The translations under genes were made by a program, and so were the position numbers. Positions 43,775 through 54,086 of a stretch of DNA of 64,000 nucleotides are shown here, in pieces. The DNA is from Pegethrix bostrychoides GSE-TBD4-15B. GTDB lineage: Bacteria; Cyanobacteriota; Cyanobacteriia; Elainellales; Elainellaceae. The notes under the pieces are model-generated. The model was not told where the DNA came from. It worked only from the letters and a program-made list of their open reading frames with translations, and did not search any database. The DNA lies in NCBI GenBank assembly GCA_019359155.1, contig JAHHHV010000092.1:1-64000 (forward strand), in the 5' to 3' direction. The first letter of the stretch is position 1. The number at the start of each line of letters is the position of its first letter.

Positions 43775-44320
43775 ATGACAGATAGCCTCAAGACGCTCTA
43801 CAAAGAGAAAGTTGTACCCCAGCTGATCGAGCAGTTCCAATATGAGAATCCGCATCAGGTTCCCAAGCTAGTGAAGGTGACGATCAACAGAGGCTTGGGC
43901 GAGGCCGCTCAAAACGCCAAAGCCCTGGAATCCTCGATCAACGAGGTGGCGATCATCACTGGTCAAAGGCCTGTCGTCACTCGCGCCAAGAAGGCCATTG
44001 CCGGCTTCAAGCTGCGGAAAGGAATGCCGGTGGGAATCATGGTGACGCTGCGCTCCGACCGGATGTACGCCTTTTTAAATCGCTTTATCAACCTGTCACT
44101 GCCTCGGATTCGTGACTTTCGCGGCATTAGCCCCAAAAGCTTTGACGGACGCGGCAACTACACGCTGGGCGTACGCGAACAGCTAATTTTTCCAGAAGTT
44201 CAGTACGACAGCATTGATCAGATTCGTGGGATGGATATTTCGATCATCACGACTGCAAATACCGATGAAGAAGGGCGGGCGCTGCTGAAGGCGCTGGGAA
44301 TGCCCTTCCGAGACAATTGA
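43775..44320 (+). CDS. rplE: 50S ribosomal protein L5
   Basis: L5 (uL5), 181 residues, 5S rRNA-binding ([40 protein letters not shown]). It is followed directly by rpsH: rpsN is absent here, which is usual for cyanobacteria. Confidence 0.98.
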   Translation: MTDSLKTLYKEKVVPQLIEQFQYENPHQVPKLVKVTINRGLGEAAQNAKALESSINEVAIITGQRPVVTRAKKAIAGFKLRKGMPVGIMVTLRSDRMYAFLNRFINLSLPRIRDFRGISPKSFDGRGNYTLGVREQLIFPEVQYDSIDQIRGMDISIITTANTDEEGRALLKALGMPFRDN

Positions 44321-44341
44321 GGCAGCAATTAAGGGGAAACT

Positions 44342-44743
44342 ATGGCGGCTAACGACACAATTTCAGATATGCTGACGCGGATTCGCAACGCGAACCTAGC
44401 GCGGCACCAAACAACCGAAGTTCCGGCGACCAAGATGACCCGCAGCATTGCCAAAGTGCTGCAAGAAGAAGGCTTCATCGTCGAATTTAGCGAGAAAGAA
44501 GAAGGCGTTAAAAAAGACCTGGTCATTGCGCTCAAGTACAAGGGCAAAAACCGCCAGCCAATTATCAACGCCTTGAAGCGGATCAGCAAACCCGGTCTGC
44601 GGGTCTATGCCAACCGCAAAGAGCTGCCCCGCGTCTTGGGCGGCATCGGCATTGCGATCATCTCCACCTCCAGCGGCATCATGACCGACCGAGATGCTCG
44701 CAAGCAGGGACTAGGGGGAGAAGTGCTGTGTTACATCTGGTAG
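44342..44743 (+). CDS. rpsH: 30S ribosomal protein S8
   Basis: S8 (uS8), 133 residues ([40 protein letters not shown]), binding helix 21 of 16S rRNA. In E. coli, S8 represses the spc operon; no equivalent site is identified here. Confidence 0.98.
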   Translation: MAANDTISDMLTRIRNANLARHQTTEVPATKMTRSIAKVLQEEGFIVEFSEKEEGVKKDLVIALKYKGKNRQPIINALKRISKPGLRVYANRKELPRVLGGIGIAIISTSSGIMTDRDARKQGLGGEVLCYIW

Positions 44744-44779
44744 AGCGGCCTGCCGCTAAGCTGTCTAGGAGAGAAGATC

Positions 44780-45319
44780 ATGTCTCGTATTGGTAAACGC
44801 CCGATTCCGGTGCCCAAAAATGTGACGGTGACGATTGCTGGCCAAAGCGTAGAGGTCAAAGGCCCTAAAGGCGAGCTGGCTCGCACCTTACCCAGTGAGG
44901 TCGAGGTCTTGCAGGAAGACGGCACTATCTTAGTGAACCGCCGCAGCGAATCTCGCCCGGCTCGTCAGCGACATGGGCTATGCCGCACGCTGGTGGCTAA
45001 CATGGTAGAAGGTGTATCGCAGGGATTTCAGCGCAAGCTAGAAATTCAGGGCGTAGGCTACCGGGCGCAGGTGCAGGGTCGCAACTTAATTCTGAGCGTT
45101 GGCTACAGCCATCCGGTGCAGATTGAACCACCCGACGGCATTCAGCTCGCGGTCGAAAACAACACCAACGTAATTGTCAGCGGCATTAACAAAGAGATTG
45201 TCGGCAATATCGCCGCTCAGATTCGAGCCGTGCGTCCACCAGAACCATATAAGGGCAAAGGGATTCGCTACGCTGGCGAGATGGTCAGACGTAAGGCCGG
45301 TAAGGCAGGGAAGAAATAA
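44780..45319 (+). CDS. rplF: 50S ribosomal protein L6
   Basis: L6 (uL6), 179 residues ([40 protein letters not shown]), near the sarcin-ricin loop. An AGGAGAG site precedes the ATG. Confidence 0.98.
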   Translation: MSRIGKRPIPVPKNVTVTIAGQSVEVKGPKGELARTLPSEVEVLQEDGTILVNRRSESRPARQRHGLCRTLVANMVEGVSQGFQRKLEIQGVGYRAQVQGRNLILSVGYSHPVQIEPPDGIQLAVENNTNVIVSGINKEIVGNIAAQIRAVRPPEPYKGKGIRYAGEMVRRKAGKAGKK

Positions 45320-45322
45320 ACT

Positions 45323-45685
45323 ATGAAAATGACCCGCAAAGAAGCCACACAGCGCCGCCACAGCCGCGTCCGTCGCGTGGTTACAGGCACCTCAGAACGC
45401 CCTCGTCTGGCGGTCTATCGCTCCAACCAGCATATCTATGCTCAGCTAATCGACGATAGCCAGCACTGCACGATTGTCTCCGCCTCTACCGTGGAAGCAG
45501 AGCTGCGCGCTGAGCTAGAGCGAGGTTCAACCTGTGGTGCTTCAGCTCAGGTTGGTAAACTGATTGCCGAACGCGCCAAGGCCAAGGGTGTTGAGCAAGT
45601 TGTCTTTGACCGGGGTGGCAATCTGTATCATGGCCGAGTCAAAGCATTGGCTGACGCTGCTCGAGAAGGTGGTCTCAGCTTCTAG
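45323..45685 (+). CDS. rplR: 50S ribosomal protein L18
   Basis: L18 (uL18), 120 residues, 5S rRNA-binding ([40 protein letters not shown]). It starts 3 bp after rplF. Confidence 0.98.
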   Translation: MKMTRKEATQRRHSRVRRVVTGTSERPRLAVYRSNQHIYAQLIDDSQHCTIVSASTVEAELRAELERGSTCGASAQVGKLIAERAKAKGVEQVVFDRGGNLYHGRVKALADAAREGGLSF

Positions 45686-45736
45686 TCACGAATTTTAATC
45701 AGGACAAGAGGACGCAAACCGCGAAGGGAAAGCAAA

Positions 45737-46258
45737 ATGGCGAATCGTCGCAAGAACAACAAGGCAAAAGAAAAAGAGACTGACTGGCAGGAACGAGTTG
45801 TCCAAATCCGCCGGGTCACAAAGGTGGTCAAAGGCGGTAAAAAACTCAGCTTCCGCGCCATTGTCGTTGTGGGTAATGAGAAAGGGCAGGTTGGGGTTGG
45901 GGTTGGCAAGGCCAGCGACGTGATTGGCGCGGTTCGTAAGGGCGTGGCCGATGGCAAAAAGCATCTAGTTGACGTGCCGCTGACCAAAGCTAACTCGATT
46001 CCTCATCCAGTGAACGGCGCGGGCGGCGGCGCTAAGGTGATGATGCGTCCGGCCTCTCCTGGTACTGGGGTGATCGCGGGCGGTGCGGTGCGAACTGTTT
46101 TGGAGCTAGCAGGAGTCAAAAACATTTTGGCGAAGCAACTCGGTTCGGGTAACCCCTTGAACAATGCTAGAGCAGCAACTAACGCACTGTCTTCGCTTCG
46201 CACCTTCTCAGAAGTGGCTGAAGAGCGTGGGATTCCGCTGGAAAGCCTCTACGCTTAG
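45737..46258 (+). CDS. rpsE: 30S ribosomal protein S5
   Basis: S5 (uS5), 173 residues, involved in decoding fidelity and mRNA unwinding ([12 protein letters not shown]-like start; [20 protein letters not shown]). rplO follows without rpmD (L30), the usual cyanobacterial state. Confidence 0.97.
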   Translation: MANRRKNNKAKEKETDWQERVVQIRRVTKVVKGGKKLSFRAIVVVGNEKGQVGVGVGKASDVIGAVRKGVADGKKHLVDVPLTKANSIPHPVNGAGGGAKVMMRPASPGTGVIAGGAVRTVLELAGVKNILAKQLGSGNPLNNARAATNALSSLRTFSEVAEERGIPLESLYA

Positions 46259-46311
46259 TTATTTGTCGCACAGAATCTCTTGAACAGAATTATACAGAAC
46301 CAAGGATAGCC

Positions 46312-46758
46312 ATGAGATTGCAAGACGCAGTTCCCCAACCAGGATCTCAAAAGCGTAAGCGACGGGTCGGTCGCGGCATTGCAGCCGGTCAAGGCGCAAG
46401 CTGCGGCTTTGGGATGCGGGGTCAAAAATCACGCTCTGGTCGCCCGACTCGACCTGGATTTGAAGGGGGGCAAATGCCACTCTACCGCCGGATTCCCAAG
46501 CTGAAGCATTTCCCGCTGATCAACCGCCAGCAGTACACGATCATCAACGTAGACGATTTGGCCAATCTGCCGAAGGGCATGGAAGTCAACCTGGCCGCTT
46601 TAATCGAAGCCGGGATTGTCACTGCCGATGACGGCCCGCTGAAAGTCTTAGGAGACGGTGAGTTGGCGGTCGCACTAACGGTCAAAGCAGCGGCTTTTAC
46701 CGCGACTGCCAAGCAGAAAATTGAGGCGGCGGGCGGCACCTGCGAGTTGCTTCCCTAG
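46312..46758 (+). CDS. rplO: 50S ribosomal protein L15
   Basis: L15 (uL15), 148 residues ([40 protein letters not shown]). The 120-bp spacer to secY carries a near-perfect 15-bp duplication. Confidence 0.97.
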   Translation: MRLQDAVPQPGSQKRKRRVGRGIAAGQGASCGFGMRGQKSRSGRPTRPGFEGGQMPLYRRIPKLKHFPLINRQQYTIINVDDLANLPKGMEVNLAALIEAGIVTADDGPLKVLGDGELAVALTVKAAAFTATAKQKIEAAGGTCELLP

Positions 46759-46779
46759 CGCTAGGCTGCTGCGCCACTG

Positions 46780-46809
46780 AACGCTCAGGCTATGACTGCT
46801 CAGGCTATG
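46780..46809. repeat. 15-bp tandem duplication between rplO and secY
   Basis: AACGCTCAGGCTATG (46780-46794) is followed by ACTGCTCAGGCTATG (46795-46809), with 13 of 15 bases equal. Confidence 0.88.
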
Positions 46810-46878
46810 ATTAAGGCGGCGGCTTTCCAGTCTGATGCTGCCTGAGTTCGACCAGGTTTTGAGGAATTAATTTTAACT

Positions 46879-48189
46879 ATGGTAGTCAACCGCGACAAAG
46901 CTCCGACCGCTCAGGAGACGTTTATGCAGATGGCTCAGGCAGCCGGACTTCGAGGTCGGCTGCTTCTGACTATCGGGATGTTGCTATTAATTCGCTTAGG
47001 CATCTACATTCCCGTGCCGGGGATCGACCGAGCAGCATTTCAGGCTGGCTTGCAGGGCAGCGGCTTGGGCAATATTATCGGCGTTTTGGATGTATTGGCA
47101 GGCGGCGGCATTTCGGCGCTGGGAATTTTTGCGCTGGGCATCCTACCATACATCAACGCCTCGATCATTATTCAGCTGATGACCACTGCGCTTCCGAGTC
47201 TGGAGGATTTGCAGAAGAACGAAGGCGAGGCAGGGCGACGCAAGATCTCGCAGATTACCCGCTATGTGGCTCTGGTCTGGGCGATTTTCCAGAGCTTTGG
47301 CATCGCGCTGTTTGTGAATAACTACGCGCTCAATCCTGGCCCGACCTTCATTGCCCAGACCGTGCTAGCCCTGACCACAGGCTCGATGTTCGTAATGTGG
47401 GTGGGTGAGCTCATCACAGAACGCGGCATCGGCAACGGCGCCTCCCTGCTCATTTTTATCGGCATTGTCTCAACACTGCCCCGTTCGCTAGGGCAAACAA
47501 TCGAGCTAGCCCAGTCTGGAGATCGTGGCGTGGTAGGCGGCGTGATCATTCTGATGCTAGTTTTCTTAGTGATGATTGTCGGGATTGTGTTCGTGCAGGA
47601 AGGAACTCGACGGATTCCGATTCTGTCAGCCCGTCGGCAGGTCGGGCGCAAGCTGTACCTAGAGAAAAGCAGCTATTTGCCCCTACGGCTTAACCAAGGC
47701 GGTGTTATGCCGATTATTTTTGCTTCGATGGTGCTGTTTTTGCCCGCATCGGTTGCCCAGTTCTTTCGAGGCAACGAGGTGCTGAATCAGATCATTGCCT
47801 ACCTGAGTCCAGGACACTGGATCTATATCCTGGTCTACCTGACGTTGATCTTATTCTTCAGCTATTTTTACGCCTCGCTGATTGTTAACCCGGTTGATAT
47901 GTCCCAAAACCTCAAGAAGATGGGAGCCAGCATTCCAGGAATCCGACCGGGTAAAGCCACCAGCGAATATATCGAGCGCGTCCTGAATCGCCTCACATTC
48001 TTGGGTGCTATTTTCTTGGGACTAGTGGCAATCATCCCGACTGCGGTGGAAAGCGCGACCGGAATCCGCACCTTCCAGGGCTTGGGCGCAACCTCACTTT
48101 TGATTCTAGTCGGCGTGGCAATTGACACGGCCAAGCAAATCCAGACCTACGTAATCTCGCAGCGCTATGAAGGGATGGTGAAACAATAG
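46879..48189 (+). CDS. secY: Preprotein translocase subunit SecY
   Basis: SecY, 436 residues, with ten expected membrane helices; it forms the protein-conducting channel of plasma and thylakoid membranes. The plug and second-helix region GGGISALGIFALGILPYINA and the cytosolic loop RRIPILSARRQVGRKLYLEK are typical. Its stop overlaps the adk start by one base (TAGTG). Confidence 0.97.
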   Translation: MVVNRDKAPTAQETFMQMAQAAGLRGRLLLTIGMLLLIRLGIYIPVPGIDRAAFQAGLQGSGLGNIIGVLDVLAGGGISALGIFALGILPYINASIIIQLMTTALPSLEDLQKNEGEAGRRKISQITRYVALVWAIFQSFGIALFVNNYALNPGPTFIAQTVLALTTGSMFVMWVGELITERGIGNGASLLIFIGIVSTLPRSLGQTIELAQSGDRGVVGGVIILMLVFLVMIVGIVFVQEGTRRIPILSARRQVGRKLYLEKSSYLPLRLNQGGVMPIIFASMVLFLPASVAQFFRGNEVLNQIIAYLSPGHWIYILVYLTLILFFSYFYASLIVNPVDMSQNLKKMGASIPGIRPGKATSEYIERVLNRLTFLGAIFLGLVAIIPTAVESATGIRTFQGLGATSLLILVGVAIDTAKQIQTYVISQRYEGMVKQ

Positions 48190-48785
48190 TGGTTCGACTT
48201 ATTTTTCTAGGGCCACCCGGCGCAGGCAAAGGAACTCAGGCGCAGACTGTCGCAAAGCTGCATCACATCCCGCATATCTCGACGGGCGATATCCTCCGCA
48301 GCGCCGTGGCCGAGAAAACCGAGTTGGGGCTCAAGGCTCAGACATACATGGAAGCGGGCGAGCTGGTTCCAGATCAGCTGATTTTAGATTTGGTAGAGGC
48401 GAGGCTTAACCAGACTGATGCTAGAACAGGCTGGATTCTGGATGGCTTTCCGCGCACGGTTAATCAGGCGATTTTTTTAGAGAGCCTGCTAGAGCGGCTT
48501 CAACAAGCCTGCAATCATGTAGTCAACTTTGAAGTGCCTGATGAAGTGCTAGTTTCACGGTTACTCGGTCGCGGTCGCACCGATGACACTGAAGAAGTGA
48601 TTCGCAACCGGTTGGAGGTCTATCATCAGCAGACTGCCCCGCTGATCGGCTTTTATCAAGAGCGCCAGCAGCTTGTGTCTGTTGATGGCGATCAGCCAAT
48701 TGCATCAATTAATCAGCAGCTAAATGAGCTGACTCAGCGCGGCCCCGGAACAGGCAAAACCTCTACGCAAGCCCCGAATTCTTGA
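48189..48785 (+). CDS. adk: Adenylate kinase
   Basis: Adenylate kinase, 198 residues, short form without a zinc LID. The P-loop is GPPGAGKGTQA, the AMP site STGDILRSAVAE, and DGFPRTVNQA and GRGRTDDTEEVIRNR follow. The GTG start shares its G with the secY stop, implying coupling. The Ser/Thr-rich end (TGKTSTQAPNS) is probably disordered. Confidence 0.97.
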   Translation: MVRLIFLGPPGAGKGTQAQTVAKLHHIPHISTGDILRSAVAEKTELGLKAQTYMEAGELVPDQLILDLVEARLNQTDARTGWILDGFPRTVNQAIFLESLLERLQQACNHVVNFEVPDEVLVSRLLGRGRTDDTEEVIRNRLEVYHQQTAPLIGFYQERQQLVSVDGDQPIASINQQLNELTQRGPGTGKTSTQAPNS

Positions 48786-48883
48786 TATTTGTTAGCCTAG
48801 AGTACGCAGCAGTTAAGTCGATACTGCTCACAAGGGTTGTTTCATTTTCATTCGGTTACCCTCATAAACATTAGGAGATTGAA

Positions 48884-49108
48884 TTGTCCAAGCAAGATTT
48901 GATTGAGATGGAAGGGACGGTAACGGATTCATTGCCGAATGCTATGTTTCGAGTTGATCTAGACAACGGCTTTAACGTTCTAGCCCATATTTCAGGCAAG
49001 ATTCGCCGCAATTACATCAAGATTCTACCGGGTGATCGCGTCAAGGTAGAGCTGACGCCCTATGACTTGACCAAAGGCCGGATTACCTACAGACTGCGGA
49101 AAAAGTAG
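48884..49108 (+). CDS. infA: Translation initiation factor IF-1
   Basis: IF-1, 74 residues, an OB-fold factor that binds the ribosomal A site ([40 protein letters not shown]). The start codon is TTG at 48884 with TAGGAG upstream, a rare start of the kind that keeps initiation-factor expression low. Confidence 0.96.
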   Translation: MSKQDLIEMEGTVTDSLPNAMFRVDLDNGFNVLAHISGKIRRNYIKILPGDRVKVELTPYDLTKGRITYRLRKK

Positions 49109-49160
49109 CAGATAGTTTAACTGTTGGCAATGCGGGTGGCAGCTCTAAAGCGATTTAATA

Positions 49161-49189
49161 TTGACGGTTTTCTACGCTTTTGATATCAT
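49161..49189 (+). promoter_or_regulatory. Sigma-70-type promoter before rpmJ
   Basis: TTGACG (49161-49166), a 17-bp spacer and TATCAT (49184-49189). It would start RNA near 49197, about 25 nt before rpmJ, giving the rpmJ-rpsM-rpsK-rpoA group its own promoter inside the large operon. Confidence 0.65.
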
Positions 49190-49221
49190 ATTGAGTTTGT
49201 AGTGATTGGGTAACTAAGGAC

Positions 49222-49335
49222 ATGAAAGTCCGAGCGTCTGTGCGTAAGATGTGCGAAAAGTGCCGCGTGATTCGGCGGAAGGGCAGGGTCATGGTGATCT
49301 GCTCCAACCCGAAGCATAAGCAGCGCCAAGGCTAA
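49222..49335 (+). CDS. rpmJ: 50S ribosomal protein L36
   Basis: L36 (bL36), 37 residues, read directly from ATG 49222 to TAA 49335 ([20 protein letters not shown], then [15 protein letters not shown]). It keeps the zinc ribbon: C11, C14, C27 and H32, so it is the zinc-binding form. The position between infA and rpsM is standard. Confidence 0.97.
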   Translation: MKVRASVRKMCEKCRVIRRKGRVMVICSNPKHKQRQG

Positions 49336-49375
49336 CCTGAGATTCGAGATTTAGCGATAGCAGAAGCATCAAATC

Positions 49376-49405
49376 TGATCTGTCTGTTACTAATCTGTCT
49401 GTTAG
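49376..49405. repeat. 15-bp degenerate tandem duplication before rpsM
   Basis: TGATCTGTCTGTTAC (49376-49390) is followed by TAATCTGTCTGTTAG (49391-49405), two mismatches, in the spacer between rpmJ and rpsM. Confidence 0.85.
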
Positions 49406-49450
49406 CGACGAGTGAGCTGTAGCCGAGAACGAATTGGAGAGGATTAAAAA

Positions 49451-49834
49451 GTGGCGCGGATAGCTGGCGTAGACCTTCCACGCGACAAGCGTGTTGAAAT
49501 TGGTCTGACTTATATTTATGGAATTGGGCCAACTCGCTCAAAGCAGGTCTTGGCTAAAACGGGTGTCAATCCTGATACTCGCGTTAAGGATTTGACCGAT
49601 GCTGATTTGGCACTGTTGCGAGAATCAGTAGAAGGCGACTATCAGATCGAAGGCGATCTGCGCCGCTGGGAGTCGATGAACATCAAGCGATTGATGGATA
49701 TTGGTACCTATCGCGGTCGCCGTCACCGACTGGGATTGCCGGTAAGAGGTCAGCGCACTCGGACAAACGCCCGGACAAGACGGGGTGGTCGCCGGACTGT
49801 GGCTGGCAAGAAGAAAGCTCCCGGCAAGAAATAG
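49451..49834 (+). CDS. rpsM: 30S ribosomal protein S13
   Basis: S13 (uS13), 127 residues, GTG start with GAGAGG upstream ([38 protein letters not shown]). It contacts the P-site tRNA and the 50S subunit. After its stop, an inverted repeat GCAGCTT/AAGCTGC (near 49859-49885) could slow read-through. Confidence 0.97.
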   Translation: MARIAGVDLPRDKRVEIGLTYIYGIGPTRSKQVLAKTGVNPDTRVKDLTDADLALLRESVEGDYQIEGDLRRWESMNIKRLMDIGTYRGRRHRLGLPVRGQRTRTNARTRRGGRRTVAGKKKAPGKK

Positions 49835-50036
49835 CGCTGGTTTGGGTTACGGCAAGATGCAGCTTAAGGCTTTGATCCAAGCTGCTTGACCTGCGCTATT
49901 TTAGAGCGATTGATTTGGGCTTAGATTGCGTCTGCTGCAATTCGAGCAGAGGCATCCATCGGTATGGGCCAGGTTGGTTCTGGCAGGTGTCAGTTTTAGA
50001 TTAACTCACTGAAGTTCTAGATTAGAGATAGGAAAT

Positions 50037-50432
50037 ATGGCCAGACAGCCGACAAGAAAATCGGGAACTAAAAAGCAAAAGCGGAATGTGCCTAATGGTG
50101 TCGCACATATTCAGTCTACGTTCAACAACACAATTGTGACGATCAGTGACGTGAATGGCGAGACCATTTCTTGGTCTTCCTCTGGCGCGAGCGGATTCAA
50201 AGGTGCCAAAAAAGGTACGCCCTATGCGGCTCAGACTGCGGCAGAAAATGCAGCAAGGCGTGCGACCGATCAGGGAATGCGACAGATTGAGGTGATGGTG
50301 AGCGGCCCTGGTTCCGGTCGGGAAACCGCGATTCGGGCTTTGCAGGCTGTTGGATTAGAAATCACGCTAATCCGTGACGTTACGCCCATTCCGCACAATG
50401 GCTGTCGTCCGCCGAAGCGCCGTCGCGTCTAG
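50037..50432 (+). CDS. rpsK: 30S ribosomal protein S11
   Basis: S11 (uS11), 131 residues, on the platform near the E site ([38 protein letters not shown]). The 202-bp spacer before it holds no gene. Confidence 0.97.
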   Translation: MARQPTRKSGTKKQKRNVPNGVAHIQSTFNNTIVTISDVNGETISWSSSGASGFKGAKKGTPYAAQTAAENAARRATDQGMRQIEVMVSGPGSGRETAIRALQAVGLEITLIRDVTPIPHNGCRPPKRRRV

Positions 50433-50504
50433 CTCTGACTCCTAGATTTACTACATCCAAGAATTAATTTGCTTTCCAGGGCTAAGGAGAAGGGAGGTTT
50501 GAGC

Positions 50505-51449
50505 GTGGCACAGTTTCAGGTTGAATGCGTAGAGTCGGATACTGGGGCGGATCGCAGCTCCTACAGTAAATTTGTGCTTGAGCCGCTAGAGCGCGGTCAG
50601 GGTATTACTGTGGGCAACGCGCTGCGTCGCATTCTGCTCTCTAACATTGAGGGCGCGGCGGTGACTGCGGTGCGGATTGCAGGCGTGAGCCATGAGTTTA
50701 TGACGATTCCAGGCGTGCGGGAAGACGTGCTGGATGTGCTGCTGAACATGAAGGAAGTAGTGCTGAAAAGCTATTCTGCTCCTCACATTGGCAGACTGAG
50801 AGTCGAAGGTCCAGCCACGATTACGGCTGGTCTATTTGACCTGCCTCAAGAGGTTCAGGTGATTGATCCAGATCAGTATATTGCGACTTTGGCCGCAGGA
50901 TCAACGCTGGAAATGGAGTTTCGGGTTGAGAAAGGGGTTGGCTACCGGGCAATTGAGCGGAGTCGAGATGAAGGTTCGGCACTCGACTTTTTGCAGATTG
51001 ACGCGATCTTTATGCCGGTTCGTAAAGTCAACTACACGATTGAAGATGCGCGGCTGAACGGGTCAATTGGCAAAGATCGGCTGATTATGGAGGTCTGGAC
51101 GAATGGCAGTCTGACTCCTCAAGAAGCGCTCAGCCAAGCCGCTGATATCCTAGTTGGACTCTTTAACCCGCTGCGCGAAATTGACTTTGCGCCGATTGAA
51201 GATGACGGGGATGATGATGACGATCCGGCAAATCAGATTCCCATCGAAGAGCTACAGCTCTCGGTACGCGCCTACAACTGTCTAAAGCGGGCGCAAATTA
51301 ACTCTGTCTCTGATCTGCTTGACTATACCCAGGAAGAGCTGCTGGAGATCAAAAACTTCGGTGCTAAATCTGCTGAAGAGGTGATTCAGGCACTGCAAGA
51401 CCGACTGGGGATTACCTTGCCTCACGACAAGTCCTCTCGCCCCACCTAA
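50505..51449 (+). CDS. rpoA: DNA-directed RNA polymerase subunit alpha
   Basis: RNA polymerase alpha, 314 residues from the GTG at 50505 (AQFQVECVESDTGADRSSYS), with GGGAGG as ribosome-binding site. The N-terminal assembly domain contains LEPLERGQGITVGNALRRIL. An acidic linker (EDDGDDDDD) leads to the C-terminal domain (SVRAYNCLKRAQINSVSDLL), which contacts UP elements and activators. An ATG at 50469 would add 12 unrelated residues. Confidence 0.97.
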   Translation: MAQFQVECVESDTGADRSSYSKFVLEPLERGQGITVGNALRRILLSNIEGAAVTAVRIAGVSHEFMTIPGVREDVLDVLLNMKEVVLKSYSAPHIGRLRVEGPATITAGLFDLPQEVQVIDPDQYIATLAAGSTLEMEFRVEKGVGYRAIERSRDEGSALDFLQIDAIFMPVRKVNYTIEDARLNGSIGKDRLIMEVWTNGSLTPQEALSQAADILVGLFNPLREIDFAPIEDDGDDDDDPANQIPIEELQLSVRAYNCLKRAQINSVSDLLDYTQEELLEIKNFGAKSAEEVIQALQDRLGITLPHDKSSRPT

Positions 51450-51490
51450 GCCGTTACACCATACATTAGCTGCGTTGATTTACTAGAACT

Positions 51491-51841
51491 ATGCGCCACC
51501 GTTGCCAAGTCCCTATGTTGGGCAAACCCGCTGACCAGCGTAAAGCGTTGCTCAGAGCACTCACCACCGAGCTAATTCGGCATGGTCGAATCACCACTAC
51601 TAAAGTTCGTGCCAAGGCTGTTCGCTCCGAAGCCGAGCGGATTATCACGTTGGCTAAAGATGGCTCGTTGTCTGCGCGTCGTCAGGCGTTGGGCTATGTT
51701 TACGACAAGCAGCTCGTGCATGCCCTGTTTGAGCAGGTGCCTGATCGCTACGGCGAGCGGCAGGGCGGCTATACTCGGATTCTGCGTACCGTCAACCGCA
51801 AGGGCGACAACGCTGAAATGGCAATTATTGAACTGACCTGA
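51491..51841 (+). CDS. rplQ: 50S ribosomal protein L17
   Basis: L17 (bL17), 116 residues ([40 protein letters not shown]), 41 bp after rpoA. It is followed after 9 bp by truA. Confidence 0.97.
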   Translation: MRHRCQVPMLGKPADQRKALLRALTTELIRHGRITTTKVRAKAVRSEAERIITLAKDGSLSARRQALGYVYDKQLVHALFEQVPDRYGERQGGYTRILRTVNRKGDNAEMAIIELT

Positions 51842-51850
51842 CGCATTGCC

Positions 51851-52732
51851 ATGCCTGCCAACGGTTCGACTGCTCCTCACTCTGGCGTAGAGGCCGATGA
51901 AAAGCCAGAAACCCAGCGAATTGCTCTGGTCATTCAGTACCAGGGCACGCACTTTCATGGCTGGCAGCGTCAGCTTAATCAGCGTACCGTCCAGGCAGAG
52001 ATCGAGCAAGTGTTGGAGGCTGTACTTTCTAAACCCACGACATTGCATGGCTCTGGCCGCACTGATTCGGGGGTTCATGCTGCGGCACAGGTGGCACATT
52101 TTGATGCCACGACGCTGATTCCGGCGCATCGCTGGGCTGCTGTACTCAACAGTCGTCTGCCCGACGATATTTTAATTCGGGCTTCCGTTTCCGTTACGAA
52201 AAGCTGGCACGCCCGGTTTTCTGCCTGCTCACGTCGCTATCGTTACACCATCTACACCGATGCGCGCCCCAACCTATTTGTGCGTCCCTACAGCTGGCAC
52301 TATTATCTAGCGCCCTTAGATGCTGAGGCGATGCAGACAGCGCTGAAGCCGCTTTCAGGTCGGCAGCATTTGGCAGCTTTTCACCGCGCTGGGTCAAGTC
52401 GTCCACACTCTTGGGTAGAAATGCAGGCAGCAGAATGTGAGCGGCAAGGGGCATTTATCCGGATTGAATTGCAGGCTAGCGGCTTTCTTTATGGCATGGT
52501 GAGGCTAATAGTCGGTATGCTAGTTGAGGTTGGTCGCGGGATTCGTTCGCCAGGTCAGTTTACAGAGCTATGGCAGCAACAGCGGCGCGATTTGGTGAAG
52601 TATGCTGCCCCGCCTCAAGGTCTCTGTCTGTTGAGGGTGGGCTATCCAGATTTTCCCGTCGCTCCCGAAGTTTGGTTTGACTCCCAGCCAAAGCTGGTTT
52701 TGCCCGCCGATCCGGTTTTTTGCTTGATCTAA
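51851..52732 (+). CDS. truA: tRNA pseudouridine synthase A
   Basis: TruA, 293 residues, which makes pseudouridine 38-40 in tRNA anticodon arms. The catalytic Asp is in GSGRTDSGVHAAAQVAHFD. YQGTHFHGWQRQ precedes it, and FLYGMVRLIVGMLVEVGRG comes near the C-terminus. The first 20 residues are a variable extension. Confidence 0.95.
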   Translation: MPANGSTAPHSGVEADEKPETQRIALVIQYQGTHFHGWQRQLNQRTVQAEIEQVLEAVLSKPTTLHGSGRTDSGVHAAAQVAHFDATTLIPAHRWAAVLNSRLPDDILIRASVSVTKSWHARFSACSRRYRYTIYTDARPNLFVRPYSWHYYLAPLDAEAMQTALKPLSGRQHLAAFHRAGSSRPHSWVEMQAAECERQGAFIRIELQASGFLYGMVRLIVGMLVEVGRGIRSPGQFTELWQQQRRDLVKYAAPPQGLCLLRVGYPDFPVAPEVWFDSQPKLVLPADPVFCLI

Positions 52733-52823
52733 AGCGATCCGGCCTTTGAGCGCCGCTTAACCTGCCTTGGTTTTTGCCCGTCTTGATTTTTGACTGACTT
52801 TTGACCCAGGATACAAAACGCAA

Positions 52824-53276
52824 ATGGAAAAAACATATCTGCCGCCGATTGCGGAAATTGAGCGAAACTGGCATGTCGTAGATGCTGCTGACCAGCGGTT
52901 GGGACGGCTAGCAACCCAAGTGGCAATGGTGCTGCGCGGCAAAAACAAGCCGACCTACACACCGCATCTAGACACGGGCGATTTTGTGATTGTGATTAAC
53001 GCTGAGAAAATTGCCGTGACTGGCAAAAAGAGCAGCCAGAAGCTCTATCGGCGGCATTCCGGTCGTCCGGGCGGGATGAAGACCGAGAGCTTCAGTAAAC
53101 TTCAGGCTAGGCTGCCAGAGCGGATTATCGAGCAGGCCGTGAAAGGAATGCTGCCCAAGAACACACTAGGCCGTCAGCTCTTTACAAAGCTGAAGGTTTA
53201 CGCTGGCTCTGAGCATCCCCATGCGGCTCAGCAGCCCCAAGTTTTAGACATTAAGACCATTCCAGGAGAGAACTAA
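52824..53276 (+). CDS. rplM: 50S ribosomal protein L13
   Basis: L13 (uL13), 150 residues ([40 protein letters not shown]), an early 50S assembly protein. The TAA stop shares a base with the rpsI ATG (TAATG). Confidence 0.97.
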   Translation: MEKTYLPPIAEIERNWHVVDAADQRLGRLATQVAMVLRGKNKPTYTPHLDTGDFVIVINAEKIAVTGKKSSQKLYRRHSGRPGGMKTESFSKLQARLPERIIEQAVKGMLPKNTLGRQLFTKLKVYAGSEHPHAAQQPQVLDIKTIPGEN

Positions 53277-53689
53277 TGCAGGCCACCGACAAAAACGAGC
53301 GCGTAGTTTATTGGGGCACGGGTCGTCGCAAGACCTCAGTGGCGCGGGTGCGGTTAGTTCCAGGTGACGGCAAGCTGACCGTCAATGGTAAGCCGGGAGA
53401 TCTGTACCTTCAGTTCAACGCAGGCTACCTAGCTGCTACGAAAGCACCCCTAGAAACGCTGGGACTCGAAGCTGAGTATGACATTTTGGTGAACGTCAGA
53501 GGCGGTGGCCTGACCGGACAGGCCGACTCGATTCGGTTGGGTGTAGCGCGGGCGCTCTGCCAGCTCGATCCAGATAACCGCAAGCCCCTGAAAGTAGAAG
53601 GCTACCTGACCCGCGACCCCCGCGCCAAAGAGCGCAAGAAGTACGGTCTGCACAAAGCCCGTAAAGCCCCTCAGTACTCGAAGCGTTAG
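53276..53689 (+). CDS. rpsI: 30S ribosomal protein S9
   Basis: S9 (uS9), 137 residues ([40 protein letters not shown]), whose C-terminal YSKR-type tail reaches the P-site tRNA. It is coupled to rplM by the TAATG overlap. A degenerate 16-bp duplication covers its stop codon (53675 onward). Confidence 0.97.
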   Translation: MQATDKNERVVYWGTGRRKTSVARVRLVPGDGKLTVNGKPGDLYLQFNAGYLAATKAPLETLGLEAEYDILVNVRGGGLTGQADSIRLGVARALCQLDPDNRKPLKVEGYLTRDPRAKERKKYGLHKARKAPQYSKR

Positions 53690-53728
53690 GTACTCGAAGG
53701 TTAATTTAGATAATTTGGAGAACCGATT

Positions 53729-54004
53729 ATGGCAAAATCTGATATTCATCCCAAGTGGTATCCCGAAGCAAAGGTCTACTGCAATGGCGAGCTGATCATG
53801 ACCGTAGCTTCCACCAGACCTGAGCTGAATGTGGATGTCTGGTCTGGTAATCACCCGTTCTTCACGGGTACTCAGAAGCTGATTGATACCGAGGGTCGAG
53901 TCGAACGATTCTTGCGGAAGTACGGCATGGTGGATGCAAGCCAAGCTGCTGATACCGAGAAGAGCGCCACGACAGGCGCTGAGCAAACCGACAAGAAAAA
54001 GTAG
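53729..54004 (+). CDS. rpmE: 50S ribosomal protein L31
   Basis: L31 (bL31), 91 residues (MAKSDIHPKWYPEAKVYCNG; DVWSGNHPFFTGTQKLIDTE). Only one cysteine is present, so the CxxC zinc site of L31 is absent. A polar tail of about 25 residues (ADTEKSATTGAEQTDKKK) follows the core. L31 bridges the subunits. Confidence 0.96.
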   Translation: MAKSDIHPKWYPEAKVYCNGELIMTVASTRPELNVDVWSGNHPFFTGTQKLIDTEGRVERFLRKYGMVDASQAADTEKSATTGAEQTDKKK

Positions 54005-54086
54005 CCCGTCGAGCAAATGATTTAGAATTGCAGTCAGACTCTCCAGTCCGGCTGCTTTTGCGCTTTTAATTACACCCATTCACGGG

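Noticed and set aside
43183-43791. 202-residue minus-strand ORF opposite rplN, rplX and the start of rplE
   Set aside because: It lies wholly antisense to conserved ribosomal genes and has no family-like motifs.
43775-46758. Missing rpsN (S14) and rpmD (L30) in the spc block
   Set aside because: Absence at these positions is the normal cyanobacterial arrangement, not a deletion.
53450-54079. 209-residue minus-strand ORF opposite rpsI and rpmE
   Set aside because: It is a shadow of two certain genes, and its composition follows their codons.
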